NCBI GenBank assembly: GCA_963921195.1
Contig: OY992536.1
Span: 288,195,530-288,259,529, forward strand
DNA: 64,000 nucleotides
Origin: Pegoplata infirma
Lineage: Eukaryota; Arthropoda; Insecta; Diptera; Anthomyiidae
Reading direction: 5' to 3'
In this document: positions 42,801-53,999 of the stretch, piece after piece
Layout: each line of letters opens with the position of its first letter
Position numbering within the stretch: position 1 is the first letter of the stretch
Program-made: the position numbers and the translations under genes
The notes under the pieces: model-generated
Database searches by the model: none
The model's input: the letters and a program-made list of their open reading frames with translations, nothing else
What the model was told of the DNA's origin: nothing

Positions 42801-44014
42801 GAAGCGTCGCCTTAAACATTTGTGACAAAAGATTTTTCGATGATCTGGAATATCTAAATGGGATCTCATTGACTTCTCTATCTAGCAAACTATCTTAGGG
42901 AATCGGGGTATTCGGGCCTTGAACTCCAAACAAGGCAGTTTGTTATGAATATGCTATGAATTAAATCGGCCTTTAAAAGAAATCAGATTTGCCTGATCTT
43001 AAAGAGTTTAGTTAAGCATTTCTTAGTAGTTTTCGAACCTGTGTTGGTAGTTTTACATAAATTAAAAATACAGTAACAGTTATTGGGACCTTTTATCACA
43101 AATTTAGGTATTTTTAAAATATTTTAAATCTTAATTTAAAACATTAATTAAACAATAATTTCCTTCTTTTTTTAAAAAAAAAAAAGTAATCCCATCAAAA
43201 CCAATACATTCGCTACCACCAAATGTGAAGTACATATTTGGAACAATACGAATTCTGGAGTAGGTACAACAACAAAAAGTAAATTAAATGGTATTTAAAC
43301 GACTGTTTTAACAACAACAACAACAACAAATTGTTTAACTTACTTTAATAAAAAAATATATATAGAAAAGTAAAATACAACAACAAAATAACATGTCAGC
43401 ATCAGAAATTCAGGACCAGAAGCAACGACAACGACAACAAACAACCATTTACAATGAAACGTAGTAAAACAAGCAATAAGAAGAACAACAAGTAATTTTC
43501 ATTGTCACGTGGCAGTAATTACCGGTGTTGTCGCTACTGCTACTACCACAACTACGACGATGACTACGTTAGCTACATCACAGACAACAATAATTCTCTC
43601 TCTGGCTCTATGTGCGATTCATATAGACAAAGTTATAAACGCTGGTATAACAATGAACACACATGCAGAATACTATGAATGTTTGCGTGAAAGTTCGTAT
43701 GTGTGTAGTAGATATATTTAAAATCGGTTGTTTAAAATTGTAGACTCATCATCAGTAAATTTCATGGATACAACTGCAACGAATTACCAGTGCCCTACCA
43801 GGAAATTCAATAGATTTTCATACGTTTTTTCCAGCAAAAGTGAAAAGATTATCTCAATAATTTTTACACAGAATCTCTAATAACATTAAAATATTACCTC
43901 TAGTGAGTGATTTAACTCCTTCAGTCGTTCTTCTCTCAGAAAGGGTTAGATGTGTCTCAAATTAGAGTAGATCAATCCACTTAATAATCCTTGAAAAGCC
44001 ATCAGAACCCTGGT
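42801..44014. other. AT-rich DNA with CAA runs, no gene seen
   Basis: CAACAACAACAAC-type runs near 43310-43330 and 43375-43440. Frame 43509-43721 starts MAVITGVVATATTTTTTMTT and reads ACC/ACT-rich DNA; no domain. Confidence 0.45.
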
Positions 44015-44480
44015 TTTGGCGGAATACAGTCAGATCCAGAGAGGAAACGTTCAGTAATGGGCGTAATGAGAAAAACCCAGATACTAACGCGTTACGTAAA
44101 CAGGCGAAAAATTAATGTGCAAGACGTGAAAAGCTTCTTTACGAACAGCTTTTGCGTGGTGCTAAGGTCCTTGATGCTCCGCGGGGTAGTAAGACCTTTT
44201 GGTCATTTGGTAAAAGGGTAAAGAATAATACGATATCATGCATTCTAACCCTTATAATGAATGACCAATTCACAGACCTGGATGATAAAGCCACCATTTT
44301 TCTGACATGTTTGCAAGGAATTCATACTTGCCGGAAAGCAATCAAACACCGCCAGAACTCGAAAGGGTATTCGTTACTATGTCTAAAATATTTTTTTTAG
44401 TGCGTGCAATTAAAGGGGTTCTTGAAGATCTCAACATAAATAACACCCCGATGCCAGATGGTGTTGCGGTTGTAGTTTAG
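44015..44480 (+). pseudogene. Family J linker and RT start, plus fragment
   Basis: Frames give FWSFGKRVKNN, LTLIMNDQFTDLDDKATIF, then MFARNSYLPESNQTPPELER and AIKGVLEDLNINNTPMPDG, the segment between the endonuclease and the polymerase. This is the region that is deleted from the otherwise longer copy at 59755-61766. PMPDG replaces PGPDG. Confidence 0.62.
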
Positions 44481-44574
44481 CAAATTCATTGGCTTTGAAA
44501 GTTTCTGGTACTCCCTGTGATCAGGGAGTTATATAAGTAAAATATCAAACAACTTGAGGATGCATAGGTAAGAT

Positions 44575-45330
44575 TTTAGATTAGGTTGTAAGTGGCTGCT
44601 GACGTCGGCACACATAGTCACTGAGGTCCAACGTGATACCACGGGATGGTAATGAGGTTCCCCTACTAGTTCCTGCCGTTAAGCTTATTCGAGCTCCTTA
44701 TGAAACTCCTAAGACATTGAATTTTGGCATCCGACAAACCAGAAAGATCGTCCAGCTCCCTAGATCCCAGTGAAGCAAGTCTCTGACCAGAAAATTCCGG
44801 CAATGGCAGATAAATGATGTATAGTTTCCAACTACTCCTCATCCATACAACTCCGCCAGTGTCAGGTAATTAGAGCAACCACCATCGAAACTTTTCCTCT
44901 AGGAAGAGATAACAGCTCACTTGTTCGCTTCAGATTTTGCTTGTTCAGTAAAAAACAAATTTCAGTATCATTGGAACTTGTAAGGTTGTTCCCAATCATG
45001 CTAGCTCATCGGCTTTGCAATTCCCTGGAATGTCTCTAACCCCTGAGATCCATATAAGTCCTATGCCAAGCTGATTGGCCGTCTCATTTATTTAGGTGCG
45101 GGCACTTGTTCGTGTAGCTTCGATTCATCTGTTTAAAAATGTATTAAGGTTCCCCTACCCGGAACGCCTCTCATTCAAGACTCCCTGGATGGTATTATAG
45201 CGGTGAAGTGGCGCTCAAAAAGCTTCGTAAAAGGAGCACAGTTTACACTTTGGGGTATTGTTATCTTTTTCAAGATCGCACAATCGCTGTTCTTTCATTA
45301 CAGTGTGCTGTACAATGGTATTAGGTTAAG
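44575..45330 (-). pseudogene. LOA-like retrotransposon, copy 3, 3' end with deletion
   Basis: Reverse reading gives the shared tail (ACGTCAGCAGCCACTTACAA), the C-terminal segments around LEDLSGLSDAKIQCLRSFIR and the cysteine motif region, and further on KSWMRGVPGRGTLIHF-like sequence before RNase H. The middle of RNase H is missing: sequence jumps from the His/Asp block (GLRDIPGNCKADELA-like) to the start. It is the most shortened of the three copies. Confidence 0.6.
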
Positions 45331-46049
45331 TAGGATTTGATTAGAAATCAAATAAAATCTTAAACACTTCCAAAAGTCACATTCCATAGAAACAACTAAT
45401 TATGCTTCACTTGCTCCACTAAAGGATACAAAAACAGACATTTGAAACACAACACGTTTAAAAAATACAATTCATACTCTCTATGTAAATTAAATGTTGT
45501 TTTGTAGTGTTCGACGTAGTACATATAAATGTCGATGTCTATGTTTAACATCCTGCTGTTACAATATCAATTCATTGAATTTTAACGGCAAAATTCGCGC
45601 GCGTTTACAAAATTCTTCACATTTATTTTACATTTACATACATTTACAGAACACGGAGTATGAGAATGTGGGCAGGGCTTTGTACATACATCAGGATTCC
45701 AATGAATTAAACAGTGTGTTTTTTTTCAGCGTTTCTGTTTAAAATGTTTATGTGTTTTAATGTATCGGCTTTAAGTATAGAAAATACCAATAAGTATGGT
45801 ATGAAAGGTTGAATGGAAAAAAGGCATGTTTGTAGTAACTACACGTTTTTGGAATATGGAAAAAATTTAGCTTTAATTCAGTTGATGCTTTGCATCAGTA
45901 CACATAGACAATGAGGTTTAATGTGATATCGCAGGTCGTGAATCATCAATCTCGAGCGAAGAGCAAATTGCTTGCACCTCTTTATCAAGTTGTTGAGATA
46001 TGGAATTCCAAAAGCCGAAATGTCTTACAACTGTCCCATCCGATCTATG
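45331..46049. other. Unassigned DNA
   Basis: No gene recognised. The frame 45494-45742 is Cys/Tyr-rich near its start (RRSTYKCRCLCLTSCCYNIN) with no known fold. The 3' part from about 45900 may already belong to the RNase H relic that follows. Confidence 0.35.
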
Positions 46050-46855
46050 ACAACTATGGGTGCGCGTATGATGAATTTCGATTACTCTGACTCTCAAAAC
46101 TTGAGCGGTCACCCCAACATCCTTTCTACATTTGAAATTAAAGAAAACTTAGACATGCCATCGTAAAAAATAAACTCTGAGCATCGCTTTGGAAGGAAAT
46201 TTGAGATCGTGATACCAATTAGATCAGATTGCGATGAAGGTGGGCCATTTGTGGACACTAAAAGCCTAAGCTCGTTTACTGGTGGATCAAGATTTATCTC
46301 CGGATAGGATCTCTGCGGATCTATTTAGGTGGCATACAGTTTTTCAGGCTGAAATTTAGGCTATTTAATATGCTCGAAGAGTTATTATTGCAACGGATAT
46401 TAAGAGTACTCATATTTCAATCTTCTCTGATAGCCAGACAGCACTTCCAGCGCTGTCTCTTTAGAAATCTAAGTCAAAACTGACACTAGAGTGTTTTGAT
46501 ACCCTCCAACAGCTGGCCGGGCGAAACAAAATCACTCTATTTTGAATCCCTGGTCATAGATTTTTCATGGGTAATGGGATAGCGGATGAGCTTGCTAGGA
46601 ATGCCTCCTATGACCGGATCCGAACCCTATTGTGGCGTGAATTGGTCCAGATTCTCGACCTTGATTAGAGGTTTGGAGAGGACATATTTCTTAAACTTTT
46701 GGGTGAATTCATGGGGTCTACTACAATTTAAGGTGCTAATCGGGCCACTATCATATGCGAGTATTCTTAATCACACCAAAAGTGACATTAAGTTATTAAC
46801 AGGTTTTATTACCGGACAGTATAAAGTAAATTATCACGCATCGATGGAAGCCCCT
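46050..46855 (+). pseudogene. RNase H region of a third non-LTR family
   Basis: Broken plus-strand frames give FEIVIPIRSDCDEGGPFVDT, SSFTGGSRF (TDGS with Asp to Gly), FQAEI, IFSDSQTALPALSL, FIPGHRFFMGNGIADELARN, then DIKLLTGFITGQYKVNYHAS. This is the usual RNase H plus post-RNase H region of an I/R1-group element. It differs from the LOA-like family and from the relic at 52797-53840. At 46856 it abuts a family J copy in the opposite orientation. Confidence 0.65.
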
Positions 46856-48135
46856 TACCAGATATGGGAGTTTTATTTCATATTCGATTGTATACAGGCG
46901 GTATAATCAGTAGAAAGATCAGAAGGAGTGAAGTAATTCTTACCGCGTTTTAAGAAACCGAGGCACTTGAATGCTTCTTTTAACACTTTTAAAATATGTT
47001 GGTTTCAACGAACACCACATCGTATTTTCATGCCCATAACATCAAGAGTTTCCAATTCGTCAATAGTTATAACACCCATGGATAAAGATGACAATTATTC
47101 CAAAGATCGTCTGTGGGTCTGTGGGTCTTTTGGTCATGATTGAGTGTGTCATTCATGTTACGCCTCATAGCTTCAACCTTTTTAAGGCTTGGTCTATGAT
47201 TAATGGAAAATGAATGACAAATAAGAACAAGAATATTAGAAAGAACAGAGCCTTGCGGTACCCCTGAATTTAAGTGAAACTCATCTTGTTGAGATCCCAT
47301 CCATAACAATACGTATAGAGCGGTCTCTGAGAAAGCTTGATATAAATCGAGAGAAATCACTACCAATTCTAAACGCAATAAGTTTTGAAACGAGTGCACC
47401 GTGCCACACACGATCAAACGCTTTGGAAATATTTAAAGCAACCACTTTGCTTTTACCAAATTGGTGAATAGAACGACTCCTGCATTCCGAAAGAAACGCA
47501 AACAGGTCCCCCGTAGAAAGACTTCTACGAAAGCTATACTGTCGATCACACAAAAGTGAATTAAACTCCAGATAATTTACCAAGTGCTGGTTATTCATGC
47601 TCTCCATGACTTTTGAAACCGCAGAGCAAATTGCTATTAGGCGGTAGTCTTCAGGGTTTGCAGCCACACCCTTTTGTTTGAGATTTTCTGTTTACGTAAT
47701 GCGTCAGTAACTGGGTTTTTGTCATTACGGCAATTAATGAACGTATCTATCCTGGTTCCGTATGCATTCCTGCATGTCTGATTAAAACAGCACTTATCTT
47801 TTAGTTTAGTCGAAATTTGCATGGATGGAATGAATAATTTCATTCCCAGCATCATCACATTTACTATCATTTCTACCGCAGCGTTAACAATTTCATCAAG
47901 AAACAAGATTTTCCATTTGAAATGCTGTAAGAAGTTGTTAAGCTCAGCCCAACGAGCCTTTTCACTAAAATACTGCGCTTCGTCGCTGGTTTTGAAGCAC
48001 TACGAAGGTCCGGAAATGAAAAGGATGCAGAAATGATGTTATGATCCGCGTTTCCGAGAGGCGCAAGTAGCTCAACGTCAGGAATGTGTGTTGGTTCATT
48101 CACAAATTGCACAAGGTGATTGTGCGCAGCGAATT
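46856..48135 (-). pseudogene. Family J retrotransposon, endonuclease to RT, minus copy
   Basis: From the right: VNEPTHIPDVELLAPLGNAD with the ADHN form of the endonuclease SDH box (the stretch GQFHNTLDLFLTSHRDKYE seen elsewhere is deleted), then NAAVEMIVNVMMLGMKLFIP, a large deletion, AANPEDYRLIAICSAVSKVM, RQYSFRRSLSTGDLFAFLSE, ALNISKAFDRVWHGALVSKL, a frameshift, LNSGVPQGSVLSNILVLIC, and NMNDTLNHDQK. Both main frames (47281-47667 and 47067-47417) overlap at the shift. The 3' end is cut at CCAGATATGGGAG (46859). Confidence 0.72.
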
Positions 48136-48249
48136 CTGATAACGTTATTTCTGTTGTAACAGGTAGAGTTTGTCAATGACCCACCATTTGGAAAATCACG
48201 ATTTCGGTTTTCAAAAACTGCGAAACCGATTGGTTTTGGTGTTTTCAAA

Positions 48250-48740
48250 TAATGAAATGTAGACATAGAAATTGAGAAATTTTTTCAAATACATTTTATG
48301 CAAATGGCGCCCAAGCTGGGGCTGGTTTTCGAATTGCAAAGCAGAAACTCAGAAATCACCGGGGATAAGAAAAATTAGGCAACCTACTCGACTGGTTTTA
48401 TTTAATCGAGAAAATGCTTATAAAACTGAAATTTTATGGAACAGATTCCGATTGCAAACAGATCGCTACCTCAAAATACGAATGTCGTATGTAGCAAAAC
48501 ATAGCGCTATAACGATCTGTTTGAAATCGGAATGTGTTTCTTAAAATTTCCGTTTTATTAGCATATTCTCGATTAAATAAAACCAGTCGATTAGGTCAAT
48601 AATCATTGTTTGCTTAATTTTTCCTATTGGCGGTGATTTCTGAGTTTCTGTATTGCAAGTCGGAAATCGGCCCCAGCTTGGGCGTCATTTGCATTAAATT
48701 TCTTTTAATAAATTTCTCAATTTCTATGTCTAAATTTCTT
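48250..48740. repeat. Inverted pair of LTR-junction-like segments
   Basis: TGGCGCCCAAGCTGGGGC at 48305-48322 is mirrored by GCCCCAGCTTGGGCGTCA at 48670-48687, and the arms pair outward (AATTGAGAAATTT) and inward (TCGACTGGTTTTATTTAATC, ATGGAACAGATTCCGATTGC) around a centre near 48490. TGGCGCC-AA is the form of a tRNA-Lys-type primer-binding site next to a 5' LTR. The same segment occurs twice in tandem at 57366-58470. Frames here are arm translations. Confidence 0.55.
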
Positions 48741-49655
48741 TATTTGATAATTTTAAATAAAAACTACTTGTTGGAGGCAGGCAAACTTCACATTCTTTCC
48801 GTATTCAACCCAATCGCAAGGTATAAATTGTAACTTTAAACACAACATTATGTTGCATTTATTGTCTTTTCTGTAAAAGTATTGCACATTGCCAAACAAA
48901 GGATTTTTTTTTTGTGCGTATGTTGTTTTATATATATATTTTTTTTTTTGTTCCTAAAACCTTGCATTTGCGTTGTTATTATGATTGCGTTTGCATTTTC
49001 ATCATTAAAAGGGAAGCCACACTGAAGGCGGACATCCGTTTGACAACGGGTGGTTTGGTTTCATTTTGTTAGTCAGTCGATCGTATGAAAACAATACAAT
49101 GCCAATACACACACATCTGCATACATATAATGTCGATGTGTCTGTTGTCTGTTCGGTTTGAATAATTTTTGAATATAGAGACAACCATACTTTTTATCAC
49201 ATTCTCAACAGTCATCATCGGGATTTTAAACCATAGAAAATTTATATAGTTAGTAAATGCGCGATATTATTTTAAAATTATTCAGTGTAGTGAACCCTGC
49301 AAACATTTTGAGTTTTAGTTTGTCTTTGAGAAAGATTTTTGATTAAAATTACAGAATCCATTCTATGAGTTCCAAACTCTTTTGGGATTCTTCAAAAAAT
49401 TTAAGTCGAATTTTATGGTTGAAGAAGTGTTAACTTTACAAGCCTACAAATTTCGGTCAACTATTGGATCCGACCTATTTTTGAAGATTAATTTTTGTTT
49501 TTGAAGATTAATTTTAGATTTGGAGTTCTGGCATGTTGGCAGCATCGCACTGTCTTAACGACAATCAGCTGTTCTCTAAAAAACATATCTCAATTTTATT
49601 CTTGAAGTTCTGCTTTGTTAAAAAGCCTATGAAAGTGTGATATTAAATAATAAAT
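48741..49655. other. AT-rich DNA, no gene seen
   Basis: No element ends or coding frame recognised. Confidence 0.45.
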
Positions 49656-50290
49656 GACGGACGGAAATTTTATAAAAATATTTAACACCCAATAAAGAAG
49701 CAGCATAAGCACCATTTCAAGATGTTGTTCACAACTATCTCGATAACCGCAAATCCCCGGATTTCAAGTAAATAATTGACAGTTTGTTGCAAAATTATAG
49801 CAAGATTGGAGCTCAAATTTCTCTCAAAATACATTTTCTTTGTTTCCATTTCAATTTTATTTCCTGGAGAGCGACTACACCAATATTTAGCAAAAAACAA
49901 AAGGCGATATTAAGGATTTTGGTACGAGAGCATGATAAGCGACTAATTGTAAGTGGAAATTTTTTTTGGACCTGATATTCGAAAACAAATGGCCGACGGA
50001 CATTTTATGAAATATTTAAAGCCCAATAAAGAAGCCTTATTTCAAGATGTTAAGAACTTTCTCGACAGTTTGTTGCAAAATTATCGCAAGATTGGAGTTC
50101 GAATGTGTCTTAAAATACATTTTCTTTATTTCTATCTCGATTTTTCAGGTATAACGAGCAAGAAGACACAAAGATTTGTAGAAAATTAAGGATTTTGGGA
50201 CGAGGGCATGTTGGGCGACTACTGTTGGACAATAGTACGTGAAACAGATCCTAAACAAAAGAAATGACTCAGTTATTGGGTTCTTTATTT
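49656..50290 (+). pseudogene. Tandemly duplicated relic of a conserved insect mobile-element ORF
   Basis: Two direct units of about 300 bp (roughly 49656-49985 and 49986-50290) encode related broken peptides. The second gives MADGHFMKYLKPNKEALFQD, VKNFLDSLLQNYRKIGVRMC, LKIHFLYFYLDF, then in another frame GHVGRLLLD/MLGDYCWTIVRET. I recognise the pattern FL.N....NY..L...LL..Y..LG.RMS.KIHFL.SHLDFF followed by M.ADYCW from uncharacterised insect proteins tied to mobile elements. The function is not known to me. Stops and shifts in both units rule out a working gene. Confidence 0.5.
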
Positions 50291-50439
50291 CTATAGTTTT
50301 ACTATTATTGAATGAAATGGACATTATTTGTCAAAAATTGTAAAATATTTTTTAATCAATATCTTGAAAACCAGAACCAATCTAAAAAACGGAGTGCAAA
50401 TTTTAATTCACATATAGCCTTAGATATAGTATTTACTTT

Positions 50440-50621
50440 TTTTTTTATTCAAGGGGAGATCTAGCCCTAACGGCTGGCACTGCGACCCTTATGGGTATTC
50501 TGTTCCAAGATTAATAAATTCAATTCGAAATTATTATAACAAAGGATGGAGAAGCTAGGCATATATCCGCAGAATTAAGCAATTCCCTGTAAAAGAACCG
50601 TCTTCTGATCTAAAAAATTTA
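50440..50621 (-). mobile_element. 3' end fragment of a non-LTR element
   Basis: On the minus strand the sequence CGCAGTGCCAGCCGTTAGGG, CTAGATCTCCCCTTGAAT runs into a poly-A (plus-strand T run at 50439-50448). It lies directly downstream of the J copy's own poly-A end, so two 3' ends sit head to tail. Family not identified. Confidence 0.35.
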
Positions 50622-51888
50622 TTTTTTTTACTTTGAGCCAGCACTCATGGGATGCCCCCTACTAATGCAATGTATTATGTTGGTATTAGGAAAATAGGTT
50701 ATGAGGAGAAAGAAAGAGGGAGTAGTGTTTGTGAACATTTAATTTGAATTTTTCTACATTATAGCTGACTGGGAAGACTTCTGCCGGGAGTTTATTCCTC
50801 ATACGGCTGGTTCGACCGAGAAACGAATTTTCTCTGTAATGCGTTGTGCGAGACATTGGACAGTCAAGAAAGAATGGATGTGATCTGCTGGAAAGACGAG
50901 TACTACGGGCATGCACCAGCGTCACAGGGATGAGTTCGCCCATCTCAGCTGAACACTTACCGTGGTAATATCGATAGAGCAATGACGCACAACCCACATT
51001 CCGACGAAGTTTCATCGAGGCAATAGAGCTTGATACCCTACTGTCATCGATGAGCTTTAACGCACTCCTTTGCCCCCGATCCAGAAGCTTCAAGATAGAC
51101 CTTGAAGCACCTGATATGTGAGTTGTCTTCCACTTTCGGCCGAATATAGGCGGTGTAAATAGTGAGGAGATCAGACGAAGTGATGTAATTCTTGCAACGT
51201 TTTAAGAAACCAAGGCACTTGTATGTTTCTTTCGACACTTGAATGTTTGTTCCAACGAACATCGCATTGGAACATGAAGAGTTTTAGATTCCTCAATAGC
51301 TATACCATCCATGGATACAGATGACGCTGCTTCCACAAGCCGTCTGTGGGTCAACATACATCATTGGGTCTTACGAGCATTAAAATTGACCCTATTCGTA
51401 AGACCCCACTCGGATATTGTCGTGACTTCATGATTGAATGTGCCATTCATGTTCCATCTCATAGCTTCAACCTAAGTAAGACTTGGTGTATGATTAAAGG
51501 AAAATGAATGGCAAATGTTGCTGTCAACTGCAAAAGAATTGAAGTTAGACCAGGTGATCGTTAAGAAAAATAAGAAGAGGCGTAGGAGAAAGAACAGAGC
51601 CTTACGGTTCTCCAGAATTTAAATGAAACTCATCTGATGAGAACCCATCTATAACAAGACGTATAGTACGGTCTCTGAGAAATCTGGATATAAATCGAGA
51701 GAAAACACTACCAAAACCAAACGCAATAAGATTTGAAACGAGCGCACCGTGCCACAGACGAGCGAACGCTTTGGAAATATTTATAGCAACCACTTTGCTT
51801 TCACCAAATTTTGTGAATAGAACGACTCCAACGTTGCGAAAGGATCGCTAACAGGTCCCCCGTAGACCGACTTCTACGAAAGCCATAC
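50622..51888 (-). pseudogene. Family J copy 5, 3' half, up to the large insertion
   Basis: From the right: RT box 4 as AINISKAFARLWHGALVSNL (catalytic Asp changed: the usual ALDISKAFDRVWH reads AINISKAFARLWH), FLRDRTIRLVIDGFSSDEFH, frame breaks, ETYKCLGFLKRCKNYITSSD, LLDRGQRSALKLIDDSRVSS, RYYHGKCSAEMGELIPVTLV and RENSFLGRTSRMRNKLPAEV. The 3' UTR GAGTGCTGGCTCAAAGTAAA ends in poly-A. At 51888 it is broken by the element 51889-57145 and resumes at 57146. Confidence 0.8.
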
Positions 51889-52618
51889 CACAGTATATAC
51901 AGTAGCGAAACTCTTTTTTTAGGTTTATTTGAATCATTCTGTCACTAATACTATCACACTTTGTCTTGCATGTGTTAGTAAAATTCGATACAGGATGCAA
52001 TAATAAATTTGGTGCTTAATTAACAAATTTACTTAAATGAGAAAAAGTACGCAACACATAACCGTTAATAATAAATTTCCTTTTATAAAATAACGCCCAA
52101 TGTTGTTTATAACTTAAATCTATGCATTATTTTTGCAAAAATTAGGAAATGACAAATCAACAATTTTATTACATACATAACACCCATTATAAAATTTGTC
52201 AGTTAAGAAAATTTTTATAGCATACTGTTCCGGGTGTTACATCGAAATGTCATTTTTTTTTGTATTTTACCTCAGACACGTCATAATTTTTTAGTCACCA
52301 CTTTCGAACTTGACGTATAACTTCAAATTTTGAAAATATTTATTTACAAAAATTCTCTAAAAAAATAATTTATTAAAAAATCGGTTTTTTATTTTTTGTG
52401 TTAAAAATATGTACAAATGTACATGACAGAAAATAAAATGTATTTATTACAATAAAAAAATACTTCAAACGACATATTTTAAAATAGGTATATATTCATT
52501 GCTTAAAATATACATACATAATAGAAATCAATTTTTTAATGAAATTTATGTATTTATTTTAGATAGCTTAAAATAAGTGTCGATGTCTAGGATAAGCAGT
52601 TTTAAACCATCCGAGGAA

Positions 52619-53830
52619 GGTTAGGTTAGGTTGAGAGGTTGACATAGTGTCCACAAGACCAGATCCTGATCCATAGTGATACCTCATGAAAAGGGGTGTG
52701 TTGAAGGGGGCGGGGAGGGGGGATTGTGGTGGGGTGTTGGGCTTCTCTATACATTACTTCACGTTCTTCTGTCTTCCTGTCCCATAGCATGACTATTTAA
52801 GTCCACACATGCGTCTCATCAAATTTACTCAGCTTAATATATTTTAACATCTTCCACGGGCTGATCCCTCTTAGTTCCTCCACATTCTGAAAGAAATAAG
52901 AGCCAAAACAATTAAATCGAGTGCGAGATAGTGCAGGGCACTGACAAAGATAATGGAGTGAATCTTCCACTGTCTCTTCGTCCCCGCACCATCTGCACAA
53001 GTCATCCATAATTAATCTTAACTTTTTCAAATAACATTTTAAGCCGGTGTGGCCTGTTATTATACCTACATACTTCCTTAGATCTGCCTTTTCCATATGT
53101 AAAAGCGTTTTTTGAACACGATTTTCGCCGCGAGTCCATAGAGCCTTTGTTTGGATACAGTCATGTCTGCATTCCCATCTTGAATCTTCTTGGCGTTCAA
53201 AGTTTTTCCTGATCTCCATGTAAATAGCATCCAGGCCCAGATGTACATCGGTCCTAATTGCGTTGGATGGTAGAATGGCGCCCATACGAGCTAGCTCGTC
53301 CGCTTTTTCATTCCCTGGAATATTTTTATGACCTGGGACCCAGCACAGTCTTAAAGAGTGTTGTTCGATAAGAGCCTGAAGCTCTTGGCGACAACGGCTG
53401 ACTACCCTAGATCGAATATTCCTATTTCCTAATGCCTTTAAAGCCGCTTGACTATCAATGTATATAATGATCTCACTAGAGTAGATCGGTCTCATTGAAA
53501 TGAGTCTAGCAGCCTCCGACACTGCATACAGTTCCGCCTGAAAAATATTACAGCCGTCCTGTATCCGTAAGCTATATTCAATTCCCAGTTTTTCACAGTA
53601 GACTCCACTACCTGTTCCCTGTTGCATTTTTGATCCATCAGTGTAGACCTCAATTTGATGTTCCCCGCCAGGTGGATTTTCCCAGTATTCCCTAGATGGT
53701 ATTTCAATTTGCACGCTCTCATCCCATACAGTATGGGGAGTCATATAGTCAGTCACACAGTTCTCATATCGATGATTTCGAAGGAAATAATTCAGTACAG
53801 TAGTAACAAGAAGAAAAGTTACATATGTAC
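52619..53830 (-). mobile_element. 5'-truncated non-LTR retrotransposon end inside the TIR element
   Basis: It comprises the RNase H/C-terminal frame (52797-53840) and a 3' UTR with AACACACCCCTTTTCATGAG and GGATCAGGATCTGGTCTTGT, ending CTCAACCTAACCTAA near 52620. Polymerase and endonuclease are absent. It differs from the LOA-like family in 3' UTR and peptide. Confidence 0.75.
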
Positions 53831-53840
53831 CACCAAACAT
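52797..53840 (-). CDS. RNase H and C-terminal domain of a non-LTR ORF2 (347 codons, partial)
   Basis: The longest open frame of the window. About the first 25 codons are probably flanking DNA. From residue about 35 come the pre-RNase H linker (TPHTVWDESVQIEIPSREYW) and RNase H: VYTDGSKM near 65 (Asp), IFQAELYAVSEAA near 100 (Glu), IYIDSQAALKAL near 127 (Asp), LCWVPGHKNIPGNEKADELA near 165 (His, Asp). All expected catalytic residues are present. The C-terminal part has IITGHTGLKCYLKK and CRWCGDEETVEDSLHYLCQC, a C-x2-C...H-x4-C motif. The protein would cut the RNA strand of RNA/DNA hybrids during target-primed reverse transcription. Without its polymerase it cannot move itself. It is the least decayed coding piece here, so a young insertion. 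Confidence 0.85.
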   Translation of the reverse strand: MFGGTYVTFLLVTTVLNYFLRNHRYENCVTDYMTPHTVWDESVQIEIPSREYWENPPGGEHQIEVYTDGSKMQQGTGSGVYCEKLGIEYSLRIQDGCNIFQAELYAVSEAARLISMRPIYSSEIIIYIDSQAALKALGNRNIRSRVVSRCRQELQALIEQHSLRLCWVPGHKNIPGNEKADELARMGAILPSNAIRTDVHLGLDAIYMEIRKNFERQEDSRWECRHDCIQTKALWTRGENRVQKTLLHMEKADLRKYVGIITGHTGLKCYLKKLRLIMDDLCRWCGDEETVEDSLHYLCQCPALSRTRFNCFGSYFFQNVEELRGISPWKMLKYIKLSKFDETHVWT

Positions 53841-53999
53841 GGATTAATTCGGAACAATGTATTTTTTGTTGCAAAAAACCTGATTCTTAAAAAAACGTGA
53901 ATCTTAAAGTATTTTGGAAATTTTGTTTAATGCAACAGAAATCTCAAAATCTAAGCCATTTTTTTCCTGCAAAAATTTAGGAAAAAAACGCAGATAAGG

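Noticed and set aside
42637..42888. Frame with PPPPDLLLLLQTYSSSS
   Set aside because: Translation of the 20-bp GGAGGAGGAGGAGTAAGTCT repeat in three phases.
43509..43721. 70-codon Thr-rich frame
   Set aside because: Low-complexity ACC/ACT DNA, no start context or domain.
52619..52640. TTAGGTTAGGTTGAG looks like insect telomere repeat (TTAGG)n
   Set aside because: Only two or three units, at the 3' end of a non-LTR element; the LOA-like copies end in similar CCTAACC words. Higher flies also lack TTAGG telomeres.
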